Of a DNA stretch of 64,000 nt, positions 44,228 through 52,970 are shown piece by piece. The stretch is taken from the NCBI RefSeq assembly GCF_900149695.1, contig NZ_LT703004.1, forward strand, positions 496,001 to 560,000, written 5' to 3'. Positions within the stretch are counted from its first letter, which is position 1; each line of letters begins with the position of its first letter. The translations under genes and the position numbers were made by a program. A model generated the notes under the pieces. That model worked only from the letters and a program-made list of their open reading frames with translations. It had not been told where the DNA came from and did no database searches. The DNA is from Anderseniella sp. Alg231-50. GTDB taxonomy: Bacteria; Pseudomonadota; Alphaproteobacteria; Rhizobiales; Aestuariivirgaceae.

Positions 44228-44274
44228 TAATAGCGACTCAAAATAATTATTGCAATAATTAGGAGTCGCTATTA
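44228..44274. promoter_or_regulatory. Nested palindromes, candidate MarR operator
   Basis: Outer perfect 12-base arms TAATAGCGACTC (44228-44239) and GAGTCGCTATTA (44263-44274) enclose an 18-base perfect palindrome with half TAATTATTG (44244-44261). The two symmetry centres differ by about 1.5 bases. The element lies between the MarR ATG and the divergent secreted-protein gene and probably covers both promoters. Two nested sites suggest that two dimers bind, or that different dimer spacings bind in different redox states. Confidence 0.7.
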
Positions 44275-44314
44275 TTAGTATGCAGCATATCAGCAACCAA
44301 CAGGAGTTCAGAAA

Positions 44315-45064
44315 ATGAAACTTGCAGCCCTCACAGCACTGGCCCTGACTGCCAGCGTGACTGTCGCCCATGCAGATGCAAGCCACGCCGTTCATCAAAA
44401 GGGAGCGGTGCTTTCAAAGGCCGACAGTTCCAAGACCGCCGCCTTCGACATTCTTGCCGCACATGTCCATCGCAACGGGCGCACGGTTACTTTCCACATG
44501 ACCACGAACGGAAAGGCAGGATCGAAGACGCCGGAACCTGCGGGCAAGCTTGCCGGTGCGCCGGTGCTGTCCTATGTCTGGCCGACATCGCTTGACCCGT
44601 CGACAGTGGGGTTTGAAGGCAAGACCGGTATCCTGGCACTTGCCGCAACCAGTCATCCGGACTTCGACGACACACCGCTTTATGATGAAGATGGTGATGG
44701 CGATCCTGCCAATGACGGCGGCAAATGGCACAGTCACTGGGTGGTCCTGACTCCGACGGAACAATGCGGCAGGGGTGCGCTGGGCGTTCGCGACATTCCC
44801 GATGGTGAAACGCCCGCCATGCCGGCAACCTGGCCGGGCCTGCCGATCTTTATCGACAGCCCCGGGTTCACTCCCCTGTTTGATGGCCCCGAAGTGAAGA
44901 TCAACGTGGCGTTTGCTGATGCAGATGTTATTGCCGGGGCTTCCTATGACGGTGTCACCTCGGCCCTGAAGGTAAATGCCAATGTGCATGCGCCGCTGCT
45001 TTGCGTCGCCGACGTATTCGACATTGCATCAGGTGATCTGAGCCTGCCGGGCAAGGTGGAATAG
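44315..45064 (+). CDS. Secreted hypothetical protein with Asp-rich loop
   Basis: A 249-residue exported protein of unknown family. The signal peptide is MKLAALTALALTASVTVAHADA. An acidic loop, DEDGDGDPAND, resembles an EF-hand-like calcium loop. Two Cys, in TEQCGRG and PLLCVAD, could form a disulfide. An AGGAG site precedes the ATG. It is divergent from the MarR gene across the nested palindrome and followed after 87 bases by a redoxin gene, so it is probably under the same control. Confidence 0.7.
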   Translation: MKLAALTALALTASVTVAHADASHAVHQKGAVLSKADSSKTAAFDILAAHVHRNGRTVTFHMTTNGKAGSKTPEPAGKLAGAPVLSYVWPTSLDPSTVGFEGKTGILALAATSHPDFDDTPLYDEDGDGDPANDGGKWHSHWVVLTPTEQCGRGALGVRDIPDGETPAMPATWPGLPIFIDSPGFTPLFDGPEVKINVAFADADVIAGASYDGVTSALKVNANVHAPLLCVADVFDIASGDLSLPGKVE

Positions 45065-45151
45065 CCGTTCGACGACAGTTCGGCGGGACACTCTGCAGGC
45101 GCCCCGCCGCACCGAGTCCGAAGCCCAGCTGACAAATTGGAGATGAACCCC

Positions 45152-45622
45152 ATGAGGAGTGACCAAAATTTTCAACCCGCACCGCAACTCAACGTGTCGC
45201 AATGGTTCAATTGCAAGCAGTCAATAACACTGGAAAGCCTGCGCGGGCGGGTGGTGGTCATCGAAGCTTTTCAGATGCTGTGCCCCGGTTGTGTGTCCCA
45301 CGGGTTGCCACAGGCAAAGCAGGTTCATGCACTGTTTCCTGAAGACAAGGTGGCCGTGCTGGGACTTCACACTGTGTTTGAACATCACGCGGCGATGACG
45401 CCTGTTTCACTTGAAGCGTTCATTCACGAATACCAGCTGCGATTTCCAGTTGGCGTTGATGAAGCAGGAACCAGGGACGTCCCCAAAACCATGTCAGCCT
45501 ACCAGCTGCGGGGAACTCCCTCTCTAATTGTCATCGACCAGTCCGGCAATCTGAGGGCCTGTCATTTTGGCCACACAACCGACATGCAGATAGGCGCCGA
45601 GATCGCCACTTTGCTGTACTGA
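45152..45622 (+). CDS. Thioredoxin-fold redoxin with CPGC motif
   Basis: A 156-residue TlpA/AhpC-like protein. The active site is LCPGC in VVIEAFQMLCPGCVSHGLPQ, and the cis-Pro loop is in LRGTPSLIVIDQSG. There is no signal peptide, so it probably acts in the cytoplasm. GGAG lies nine bases upstream of the ATG at 45152; an earlier ATG abuts that site. It follows the secreted hypothetical gene and is likely co-transcribed with it, opposite a Cys-cluster MarR regulator. Confidence 0.8.
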   Translation: MRSDQNFQPAPQLNVSQWFNCKQSITLESLRGRVVVIEAFQMLCPGCVSHGLPQAKQVHALFPEDKVAVLGLHTVFEHHAAMTPVSLEAFIHEYQLRFPVGVDEAGTRDVPKTMSAYQLRGTPSLIVIDQSGNLRACHFGHTTDMQIGAEIATLLY

Positions 45623-45737
45623 AAAGGCGGGTTCAACTTGATGAACTGAATCAAAATTACACATCTAAGCATTTGTTTTTAATGTTTTTTTCTACTGCGC
45701 ATCTTTTCCAGAACTGCTTCAGCCAACCGGCAATGCA

Positions 45738-46628
45738 TCAACCGGATGCCGACAACCTCGTCAAATCCTTGCGCGGCGAGGCGCCAAACTTGCGGGCATA
45801 CTCACGGCTGAACTGGTTCAGGCTCTCATATCCGATTTCATACGCCACCGCTGATACAGCGTGGTTTCCCTCCGACAGCAGGCGCTTTGCCTCCATCAGG
45901 CGAAGGTGCTTTTGATATTGCAGCGGCGTTGTGGCGGTAACAGACTTGAAGTGCTCGTGAAAAGACGATGTGCTCATGCCGGCCAGTTTGGCCAGGTCGG
46001 CAACGGTGAGCCCGGACTTGTAGTTCTGGCGTATGTGCGAAACGGCGGTTTGGACCCGGCTTGCGTGACTGTCGCGCCACCTTAGCCTGCGCAACATGGC
46101 GCCGTGAGGCGCCGTCAGCAAACGGAAGTGAATTTCCCTGATGATGAGTGGCGCCAGGGCCGCGGCTTCCAGCGGCCGGTCCGCCAGGGCAATGCACCGC
46201 CCAAATGCGTCTATGAGCGCATCATCCGATGCGCTGACAGCCAGCGACAGCGCACCCCCTTCTTCCGGTGCAACGGCCCCGATCTCTTCATCGAGGCTGC
46301 GGATGAGCCCCAGATCAAGTTCAAGTATCACTGCAAGGTAGGGTTTTTCGGCACTGGCCTCGGTGACACGGGCAACAACCGGCACATCATGACTGACAAC
46401 CAGCGAGTCGCCTGTGCCATATGTGACCGTCCTGTCACCTATCACGGACTCCTTGCTGCCCTGCAGGATCAAACAGACAACCGGCTGGTACAGCATGGCT
46501 TCGAACGTCGTGCAGTTCTCCTGCCGAAAGATCGACAAGCCATCCACGGCCAGCGGTATCGGCTGATCCGACGGCGGGTGTTTCAGTGCGTGGCGTTGCA
46601 CGTGTTCGGCAACTTCGCGGAGTTTCAT
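45738..46628 (-). CDS. AraC-family transcriptional regulator (AraC_N type)
   Basis: A 296-residue regulator. The N-terminal AraC_N domain has IPLAVDGLSIFRQENCTTFEAMLYQPVVCLILQGSKES; the C-terminal domain has two helix-turn-helices, LTVADLAKLAGMSTSSFHEHFKSVTATTPLQYQKHLRL and VSAVAYEIGYESLNQFSREYARKFG. The ATG at 46628 has AAAGGA about seven bases upstream. Members of this group often control aldehyde-handling enzymes. Here it diverges from an iorAB-like molybdenum oxidoreductase. The 312-base gap (46629-46940) between them is probably their shared promoter region and holds no other gene. Confidence 0.86.
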   Translation of the reverse strand: MKLREVAEHVQRHALKHPPSDQPIPLAVDGLSIFRQENCTTFEAMLYQPVVCLILQGSKESVIGDRTVTYGTGDSLVVSHDVPVVARVTEASAEKPYLAVILELDLGLIRSLDEEIGAVAPEEGGALSLAVSASDDALIDAFGRCIALADRPLEAAALAPLIIREIHFRLLTAPHGAMLRRLRWRDSHASRVQTAVSHIRQNYKSGLTVADLAKLAGMSTSSFHEHFKSVTATTPLQYQKHLRLMEAKRLLSEGNHAVSAVAYEIGYESLNQFSREYARKFGASPRKDLTRLSASG

Positions 46629-46940
46629 GAGCAAGGTCCTTTGATCACGCAAGATATATGTAATTGCGGATCACCAATCATCCCAAAATCCGACGGATCG
46701 GAGGAATAGGCAAGTTTTCCGGAGTATGCGGCAAGCGATCAACCCTGCCCGTGCCTAAGTATCGGGTACCAGCTCGCCGGTGTTGGCAGCAGATGTCTCA
46801 CTTTATGCGGATGATCAACTGCGCTGAGTGAAATTGCCAACGATGCGACCATTACAGACTTTTAAGTCTGGATACCAATCCATCCGTACCCCCACGCCGT
46901 TTTCAGTTCAGGCGCTGGGCTAAACAGAGAGGTTCTTCAA

Positions 46941-47402
46941 ATGGCTTTCAATCTCAATATAAACGGTGAGCAGAAGTCTTATGACGTCGACGATGACACG
47001 CCGCTGCTCTGGGTCATACGCGACGTGGCAGGCCTTACCGGCACCAAGTTCGGCTGCGGCCTTGCCCAGTGTGGTGCGTGCACCGTGCATGTGGACGGCG
47101 TGCCGACCCGCTCCTGCCAGTTGCAGGTGTCGGACGCCGAAGGCTCAGCCATCACCACCATTGAAGGTGTCACCGGCAAGGTTGCCGAAACCGTCCAGAA
47201 AGTCTGGGCCGACCTTGATGTTCCACAGTGCGGGTACTGCCAGTCCGGCCAGGTGATGGCCGCTGTCGCCCTGCTCAGCGAAACGCCAAAGCCCACAGAC
47301 GAAGACATCAATGACGCGCTGTCCGGCAATTTGTGCCGCTGCGCCACCTATCAACGCATTCGCGCCGGCATTCACGAAGCCGCCAAGCGCCTGGAGGCCT
47401 GA
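46941..47402 (+). CDS. iorA: [2Fe-2S] subunit of isoquinoline 1-oxidoreductase-like molybdenum hydroxylase
   Basis: A 153-residue iron-sulfur subunit. The N-terminal plant-type ferredoxin site is CGLAQCGACTVHVDGVPTRSC and the second cluster site is CGYCQSGQV followed by CRCATYQRI. It passes electrons from the molybdopterin subunit encoded four bases downstream. Homologues oxidise isoquinoline or aldehydes; the substrate here is not fixed by sequence. A partner c-type cytochrome, common in such operons, is absent. Confidence 0.88.
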   Translation: MAFNLNINGEQKSYDVDDDTPLLWVIRDVAGLTGTKFGCGLAQCGACTVHVDGVPTRSCQLQVSDAEGSAITTIEGVTGKVAETVQKVWADLDVPQCGYCQSGQVMAAVALLSETPKPTDEDINDALSGNLCRCATYQRIRAGIHEAAKRLEA

Positions 47403-47406
47403 GCCC

Positions 47407-49605
47407 ATGTTGAACAAAATCATTTCAGATCTGAACCCTGCAAAAATCGAAACCAGCCGCCGCAGTTTTCTGCTTGGCGCATCTGCCGTCGCCGGCGGCC
47501 TGATGGTCGGACTGCGGGCCGCACCTGCAAGTGCAACATCCGACACGGCTGCTGCCGCTGCAAACCCGCTGGCCGGTTACATCCACATCGCGCCGGACAA
47601 TTCGGTGACCATCCTGTCATCGCAGTTCGACATGGGCCAGGGCCCCTATCACGGTCTGGCCACGCTGGTGGTTGAAGAACTTGGCGCCGACTGGTCACAG
47701 GTCGACGTGAAAGGTGCAGCCGGCAACACCAAGCTTTACGGCAACATCATGTGGGGCGGCGCGGTACAGGGCACAGGCGGTTCCACGTCCATTGCAACAT
47801 CGTTCGACCGTTATCGCCAGGCCGGCGCTGCAGCGCGTGAAATGCTGGTTGCCGCCGCTGCTGAAACCTGGGGTGTCGACGCTTCGCAGGTCAGCGTTTC
47901 CGGTGGCAGACTGACCGACGCGTCCGGAAACACAGCCACCTTCGGCGACATGGCGGAGAAAGCCGCCGCCATGCCAGTGCCCGAGAAGGCAAAACTCAAG
48001 GACGCTGCTGAATGGACCCAGATCGGCAACGAAAAACTGCGCCGGTTCGACAGTGCGGCCAAGGCCAACGGCACGCATGACTTCACCATCGATGTCAAAC
48101 TCGACGGTATGCTTACCGCCGTTGTGGCCCATCCGCCAAAATTCGGCGCGAAGGTGAAATCGTTCGACGCCGCCGAAGCCCTGAAGGTGCGCGGGGTCAC
48201 TGACGTGGTGGAAATTCCGCGCGGTGTCGCCGTTGTCGCGGAGCACATGTGGGCAGCCATCAAGGGACGCGAGGCGCTTACGGTCGAATGGGATGAGACC
48301 CAGGCTGAAACCCGCGGCAGTGCCGAGATCATCAGCGAATACAAGGCCAAGGCCGGGGAAGCGCAGCAGGCCACCGCACGCACGGAAGGCGATGCGGCGG
48401 CGGCCCTGGCATCAGCGCACAAAGTCATCGAGGCGACCTATGAGTTTCCATATCTCGCCCATGCCGCAATGGAGCCTCTCAACGCCGTGGCCCGCAAGAA
48501 TTCAGACGGCACACTGGAAGTCTGGGGCGGGCACCAGATCCCGGACGTCTATCAGGGCATTTCCGCCAAGATTGCCGGGGTGAAGCCGGAGCAGGTAACC
48601 ATGCACGTCATGAAAACCGGCGGCGGCTTCGGGCGGCGCGCGGTGGCCGACGGTGATGTGGTTGCAGAAGCCGTCTCGGTTGCCGGCGCCATCAGCTTCA
48701 GGGCACCGGTCAAGGTCCAGTGGACCCGCGAGGACGACATGCGCGGCGGGCGTTACCGTCCGGCCTATGTGCATTCGTTCAAGGCCGGTCTCGACAAGGA
48801 CAACAAGCTGATTGCGTGGCACAACCACATTGTCGGCCAGTCCATTGTCTCCGGCACGCCGTTTGAAGGCCTGATCAAGGATGGCGTGGACGGCACCTCG
48901 GTTGAAGGCGCGTCCAACATTCCCTACGGCATTGAAAACATCAATGTCGGCCTGACGACGACCGATGTGAAAGTGCCAGTGTTGTGGTGGCGTGCCGTTG
49001 GCTCGACCCATACCGCCTATGCGGTGGAAAGCTTCCTGGACGAGGTGATCGCCGAGGTAGGCGCCGATCCATACACCTACCGGATGGAACTGCTGAAAGA
49101 TCATCCGCGCCATGCTGCGGTGCTGAAACTGGCTGCCGACAAGGCGAACTGGTCCACGCCGGCGCCTGAAGGCCGCTTCCGCGGGCTGGCGGTTCATGAG
49201 AGCTTCAGTTCGGTGGTGGCGCACATCGCCGAGATCTCGATGGACAACGGCACACCGAGGGTACACAAGGTCACGGTCGCCGTTGACTGCGGCATCGCGG
49301 TGAACCCGGATACCATCAAGGCGCAGATGGAAGGTGGCACCGGCTTCGGCCTCGGCTCGATTCTGGCCGAGGAACTGACACTGGTGAATGGTGAAGTGGA
49401 ACAGGGCAATTACGACACCTACACGCCGTTGCGGATCAGCGAGATGCCGGAAGTCGATGTGCATATTGTCCCGTCCGCCAACAAGCCGACCGGTGTCGGT
49501 GAGCCCGGCGTGCCGTCGATCGGCCCGGCGGTGGCCAACGCCATTGCCGCAGCAGGCGGGCGCCGGATTCGCGTTCTGCCCATGTCGAAATCGATGGGCA
49601 CCTGA
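47407..49605 (+). CDS. iorB: Molybdopterin subunit of isoquinoline 1-oxidoreductase-like enzyme
   Basis: A 732-residue xanthine-dehydrogenase-family subunit. A twin-arginine signal (SRRSFLLGASAVAGG, cleavage near APASA) shows export, carrying the [2Fe-2S] subunit along. Molybdenum-site features are FDMGQGPYHGL, GGGFGRRAVADGD and the catalytic Glu in GVGEPGVPSIGPAVANA. WWRAVGSTHTAYAVESF is typical of the IorB group. Start 47407 is chosen because the Tat signal follows it; the frame upstream overlaps iorA. It probably oxidises an aldehyde or N-heterocycle in the periplasm. Confidence 0.88.
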   Translation: MLNKIISDLNPAKIETSRRSFLLGASAVAGGLMVGLRAAPASATSDTAAAAANPLAGYIHIAPDNSVTILSSQFDMGQGPYHGLATLVVEELGADWSQVDVKGAAGNTKLYGNIMWGGAVQGTGGSTSIATSFDRYRQAGAAAREMLVAAAAETWGVDASQVSVSGGRLTDASGNTATFGDMAEKAAAMPVPEKAKLKDAAEWTQIGNEKLRRFDSAAKANGTHDFTIDVKLDGMLTAVVAHPPKFGAKVKSFDAAEALKVRGVTDVVEIPRGVAVVAEHMWAAIKGREALTVEWDETQAETRGSAEIISEYKAKAGEAQQATARTEGDAAAALASAHKVIEATYEFPYLAHAAMEPLNAVARKNSDGTLEVWGGHQIPDVYQGISAKIAGVKPEQVTMHVMKTGGGFGRRAVADGDVVAEAVSVAGAISFRAPVKVQWTREDDMRGGRYRPAYVHSFKAGLDKDNKLIAWHNHIVGQSIVSGTPFEGLIKDGVDGTSVEGASNIPYGIENINVGLTTTDVKVPVLWWRAVGSTHTAYAVESFLDEVIAEVGADPYTYRMELLKDHPRHAAVLKLAADKANWSTPAPEGRFRGLAVHESFSSVVAHIAEISMDNGTPRVHKVTVAVDCGIAVNPDTIKAQMEGGTGFGLGSILAEELTLVNGEVEQGNYDTYTPLRISEMPEVDVHIVPSANKPTGVGEPGVPSIGPAVANAIAAAGGRRIRVLPMSKSMGT

Positions 49606-49663
49606 GCGGCCTCTGAAAAGTTCACCCGCGCATTACAAGGTGCGGTTGATCTGGAGCAATGAT

Positions 49664-49703
49664 CAATGGGCCTTGATACCGGTAGCGGCATCGAGGCCCA
49701 TTG
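49664..49703 (+). terminator. Long hairpin after iorAB
   Basis: Arms CAATGGGCCT and AGGCCCATTG are perfect and extend inward by GAT/ATC with one wobble pair, giving about 14 paired bases around a 12-base loop. It lies 58 bases after the iorB stop. Only a few T residues follow, so it is a probable terminator or mRNA-stabilising hairpin. Confidence 0.55.
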
Positions 49704-49776
49704 CATTTGGTTGGTGATGGCGGAACACTGATCTGAACGGGCGATCTATCCGATCAGAGTGTTTTACGGACCTATC

Positions 49777-50661
49777 ATGATGCGGGAAAACCAACGTGTT
49801 CTTGTGCTCGGCGGTACGGGCTCAATCGGGGGACCGGTGGCCGACGTATTGCGCCGGCGCGGACATCAGGTCACCTGCCTGGCCCGGTCCGAGAGTTCAC
49901 AGCAGGCCTTGCGCGCCGCCGGGTTCAACACGATACGCGGGGACATCCGCTCACCCGACGACTGGACCGGACGTGCCGGTGAATTCGATGCCGTGATTAA
50001 TGCCGCATCCACCTGGTCCGACGACGAGGCACAGGTTGAGCGGCGACTGGTTGCAAAACTGCTGCAGGCGTTCTCCACACCGGATGCAGGCAGGACCGTG
50101 ATCTACACTGACGGGTGCTGGAGTTACGGCGCCACCGGCGACACCATCGCCACGGAAGACACCCCTTTCGATCCCCTGCCCGAATTCGCTTCCAGTATCG
50201 AAACCGCCCGCCAGGTTCGCGACAGCAGGCAGGTTCGCGGCATGATCATCTACCCTGCCATGGTCTACGAGCGCGACGGCGGCGTGCTTGAGCAGATGGC
50301 AGACGATGCACGGCACAGGGACAGGGTGCGGATAGTCGGCAGCGCAGACGTCAGATGGCCGCTGGTTCACCGGATGGACCTGGCCGTGCTGTATGCGTTG
50401 ATGCTGGAGCGCGGCGAAGCCGGTGCCGGTTTCAACGGCGCGGGCATCGTCTCAATGCAGGTCGGCAGGATTGCTAGAACACTGGCGACGCGATTTGGAA
50501 AACCGGACGACCTGGAAGTGCTGACTGTAGACGAGGCAGTTAGAGACATTGGGAGCTGGGCGGTCGGGTATGCACTTGATCAGCAAATGAGCAGCGCAAA
50601 GGCAGTGCGGGAGCTTGGCTGGGTGCCGGAGCACACCGACATCCTGGCTGAGCTGTCCTGA
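49777..50661 (+). CDS. NAD-dependent epimerase/dehydratase-family protein
   Basis: A 294-residue extended-SDR protein. The cofactor motif VLVLGGTGSIGGPVADVLRRRGH is followed by DIRSPDDW and INAAST. The usual YxxxK is not obvious, so this may be an atypical, reductase-like or regulatory member of the NmrA/epimerase group. Several adjacent Met codons make the exact start uncertain (49777 or 49780). It follows iorAB by 171 bases on the same strand. Confidence 0.75.
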   Translation: MMRENQRVLVLGGTGSIGGPVADVLRRRGHQVTCLARSESSQQALRAAGFNTIRGDIRSPDDWTGRAGEFDAVINAASTWSDDEAQVERRLVAKLLQAFSTPDAGRTVIYTDGCWSYGATGDTIATEDTPFDPLPEFASSIETARQVRDSRQVRGMIIYPAMVYERDGGVLEQMADDARHRDRVRIVGSADVRWPLVHRMDLAVLYALMLERGEAGAGFNGAGIVSMQVGRIARTLATRFGKPDDLEVLTVDEAVRDIGSWAVGYALDQQMSSAKAVRELGWVPEHTDILAELS

Positions 50662-50803
50662 AAGCCCAAACAGGATGCGGAACGCGATACAAAAAGCGCA
50701 ATCAGACAGTTAAGTGTTGAAGAATTGAATCAGGCCCGCAAGTCAAATATTTGTTTTTACTATCTTTTATCAGGAAATTGGCTTAGCTGCACGAAACCCG
50801 CCT

Positions 50804-51715
50804 TCACGCTCCCGGCACCTGCTTCAAGCGCTCCGGCAGGTTGATTGCCGCCACACCGACGATGGCCGCGACAAGGCCCAGACCGATCACCGGGGTGATT
50901 TGCTCGCCCAGGAACACCATGCCCAGTACAACCCCTACTCCGGCCCTCAGGTAAGCCTGGCTGGCGGTGCCCATGGACCCCAGCGTCTTCAGCAAGCGGA
51001 AATAGATCAGCAGGGCGCAAGCCGTGCACAACACGGACAGGACGGAGGCGGCGGCGATGGCTTTCATTGATGGCGCCAGCGTCCAGGGCTGGTCCAGCAG
51101 CAGGCTGGCCGGCACCAGTACAACGGCCGCACAGATCATGGTGCCTGCCGCAGTCGCGGTTGCCGAGATATGGGTAAAGCGCTTGCCGTAGATCGCGGCA
51201 CAGGCATACAGGACCGCACTGGCGATTGCCGCCAGTTGCCCTGCCACCTGCTGGCCGAGGCCGGCCAGTGCATCGACCCCGACGATCATGGTGACGCCAA
51301 GCAGGCCGAGGCAGGCACCGAAGAGTTTCAGACCGCTGGTCACTTCATGCCGGGTGATGAAGACCGTGAACAGGAACACGAAGATCGGTGACGTGGAGTT
51401 GAGGACACTGGCCAGTCCGCTGTCGACATGTTGCTGGCCCCAGGCGAGAAGCGTCCAGGCGGCAATGGAGTTGAAGAAGGACTGCAACAGCAACATGCGC
51501 CACGTCCGGCCATCACGCGGGAGATGGTCCTTGCGCCATGACAGAACGGCAAGCAGGAACAGGGCAGCAATTGTTACCCGTACTGCAATCAGCGTGACCG
51601 GCGGAATTTCCGTGACTGCCACCTTGATGAACAGGTAAGACGAACCCCACAGCAGCGCCAGCAGTCCAAGCAGGGCAAGCTCGACAATCAGGACCGGTTT
51701 GGCGGATGCGCTCAC
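50804..51715 (-). CDS. DMT-family (EamA) transporter
   Basis: A 303-residue inner-membrane protein with ten hydrophobic helices in two EamA repeats (first repeat opening LALLGLLALLWGSSYLFIKVAV, second AGQLAAIASAVLYACAAIYGKRF). The glycine-rich AYLRAGVGVVLGMVFLGEQITPVIGLGLVAAIVGVA near the end is a family signature. It probably exports a metabolite. It is the second gene of an operon with a NIPSNAP protein, 33 bases downstream of it. Confidence 0.86.
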   Translation of the reverse strand: MSASAKPVLIVELALLGLLALLWGSSYLFIKVAVTEIPPVTLIAVRVTIAALFLLAVLSWRKDHLPRDGRTWRMLLLQSFFNSIAAWTLLAWGQQHVDSGLASVLNSTSPIFVFLFTVFITRHEVTSGLKLFGACLGLLGVTMIVGVDALAGLGQQVAGQLAAIASAVLYACAAIYGKRFTHISATATAAGTMICAAVVLVPASLLLDQPWTLAPSMKAIAAASVLSVLCTACALLIYFRLLKTLGSMGTASQAYLRAGVGVVLGMVFLGEQITPVIGLGLVAAIVGVAAINLPERLKQVPGA

Positions 51716-51748
51716 GAGTTTGCTACCCTTTTCGTTTCTCAGCCGCTC

Positions 51749-52093
51749 TCACTGCCCTGCCCCGTCACCCGGCTGCGGCGCGGATGCAAGTGTCAGAAAG
51801 GTTCTGTCTTCACGCAGCAGAAATTTTTCCCGTTGCGCGAACTCGTAATTCTCCCGGCCCAGCGGGTCGGCCGCCAGCCGCGCGCGGTATTGTTCATAGG
51901 CTGCGAGGTTTTCGATATTGTAGACCCCGTAGGCCAGCGTACTGGAGCCTTCGTGCGGTGCATAGTAGCCAATCAGGTCAGCGCCGCAGCGCGGGATGGC
52001 CTCACCCCAATTGCGGGCATACTGTTCAAACTGATGTCGTTTGGTCGGGTCGATGTGATAGCGGATAAAGCAGGTCAGCACTTGCGCCTCCAT
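51749..52093 (-). CDS. NIPSNAP-family protein
   Basis: A 114-residue ferredoxin-like alpha/beta protein. The opening MEAQVLTCFIRYHIDPTKRHQFEQYARNWGEAIPRCGADLIGYYAPHEGS is characteristic of NIPSNAP proteins, whose biochemical role is unclear. The start may be 52093 or a Met nine codons upstream at 52120. It is divergent from an ArsR regulator and precedes an EamA transporter; this three-gene layout recurs in proteobacteria and suggests joint control. Confidence 0.83.
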   Translation of the reverse strand: MEAQVLTCFIRYHIDPTKRHQFEQYARNWGEAIPRCGADLIGYYAPHEGSSTLAYGVYNIENLAAYEQYRARLAADPLGRENYEFAQREKFLLREDRTFLTLASAPQPGDGAGQ

Positions 52094-52134
52094 GGTTCGT
52101 TGATCATCGAACCGTGACATATTGCATTGCCCGA

Positions 52135-52158
52135 ATGCTTCGACTACCATCGAAGCAT
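52135..52158. promoter_or_regulatory. Inverted repeat overlapping the ArsR start, candidate operator
   Basis: Perfect 9-base arms ATGCTTCGA and TCGAAGCAT with a 6-base spacer. The right arm overlaps the preferred ATG of the ArsR gene at 52157, and the repeat lies in the divergent gap with the NIPSNAP gene. This is the expected place for an autoregulatory ArsR operator. Confidence 0.6.
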
Positions 52159-52852
52159 GAAGGAAGGCCCCGACATCGCCCTGCTCGGCTCCCTGATTGG
52201 TGATCCGGCACGGGCCAACATCCTCACTGCCCTGATGAGCGGCAAGGCGCTGACGGCCAGTGAACTGGCGTCGGAAGCGGGCGTGACGGTGCAGACTGCA
52301 AGTTCGCACCTGAAAAAGCTTCAGGACGCGCACCTGTTGCGGCAACGCAAGCAGGGCCGGCACCGCTATTTCACCCTGGCGGATGACGAAGTCGGCAGTG
52401 TTCTGGAAGCCATGATGGGACTGGCGGCGGGCCGTGGCCTGGTGCGCACCCGGACCGGCCCGAAGGATGAAGCGCTGCGCAGGGCGCGGGTGTGTTACAA
52501 CCATCTGGCCGGAGACCTGGGCGTGGCGATCTATGACGGCATGATCAGCCGCGGTTATCTTGCCGAGACCGACGGCGACGTCGACCTGACCGGCGTCGGG
52601 AAAGAGTTTGCCGCCAGGTTCGGGGTTGACCTGGAGGTCCTGTCAAAAAGCCGGCGTCCGATGTGCAGATCCTGCCTCGACTGGAGCTCGCGCCGCACCC
52701 ACCTGGCGGGCTCGCTGGGCACCGCCCTGCTCAACAGGTTTTATGACCTTGGTTGGGCGTCACGGGTGGACGGCTCGCGCGTGGTGAAGTTCAGCGCAAG
52801 AGGGGAACGCCTGCTGCTGGCAGAATTCGGTGTCAGTGCCCGGACTGCGTGA
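52157..52852 (+). CDS. ArsR-family transcriptional regulator, long form
   Basis: A 231-residue regulator. The N-terminal winged helix is DIALLGSLIGDPARANILTALMSGKALTASELASEAGVTVQTASSHLKKLQDAHLL, followed by a wing with RQGRHRYF-like residues. It is about twice the usual ArsR length; the extra C-terminal half contains CRSCLDWSSRRTHLAGSLG, a family-specific segment with two Cys that could bind metal or a ligand. No ribosome site is visible before the ATG, so translation may be leaderless or begin at an upstream TTG at 52127. It is divergent from NIPSNAP-EamA. Confidence 0.82.
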   Translation: MKEGPDIALLGSLIGDPARANILTALMSGKALTASELASEAGVTVQTASSHLKKLQDAHLLRQRKQGRHRYFTLADDEVGSVLEAMMGLAAGRGLVRTRTGPKDEALRRARVCYNHLAGDLGVAIYDGMISRGYLAETDGDVDLTGVGKEFAARFGVDLEVLSKSRRPMCRSCLDWSSRRTHLAGSLGTALLNRFYDLGWASRVDGSRVVKFSARGERLLLAEFGVSARTA

Positions 52853-52970
52853 CACCGTTTCCCATTTTTACCATCGAAATTAAGCATTTTCCGCCAAAAC
52901 CGGTCCAAATTCAGAAAAATGACCTACAATTCAATGTAGAAGTGAACTAACCCAATTCAGGAGTACTGAA

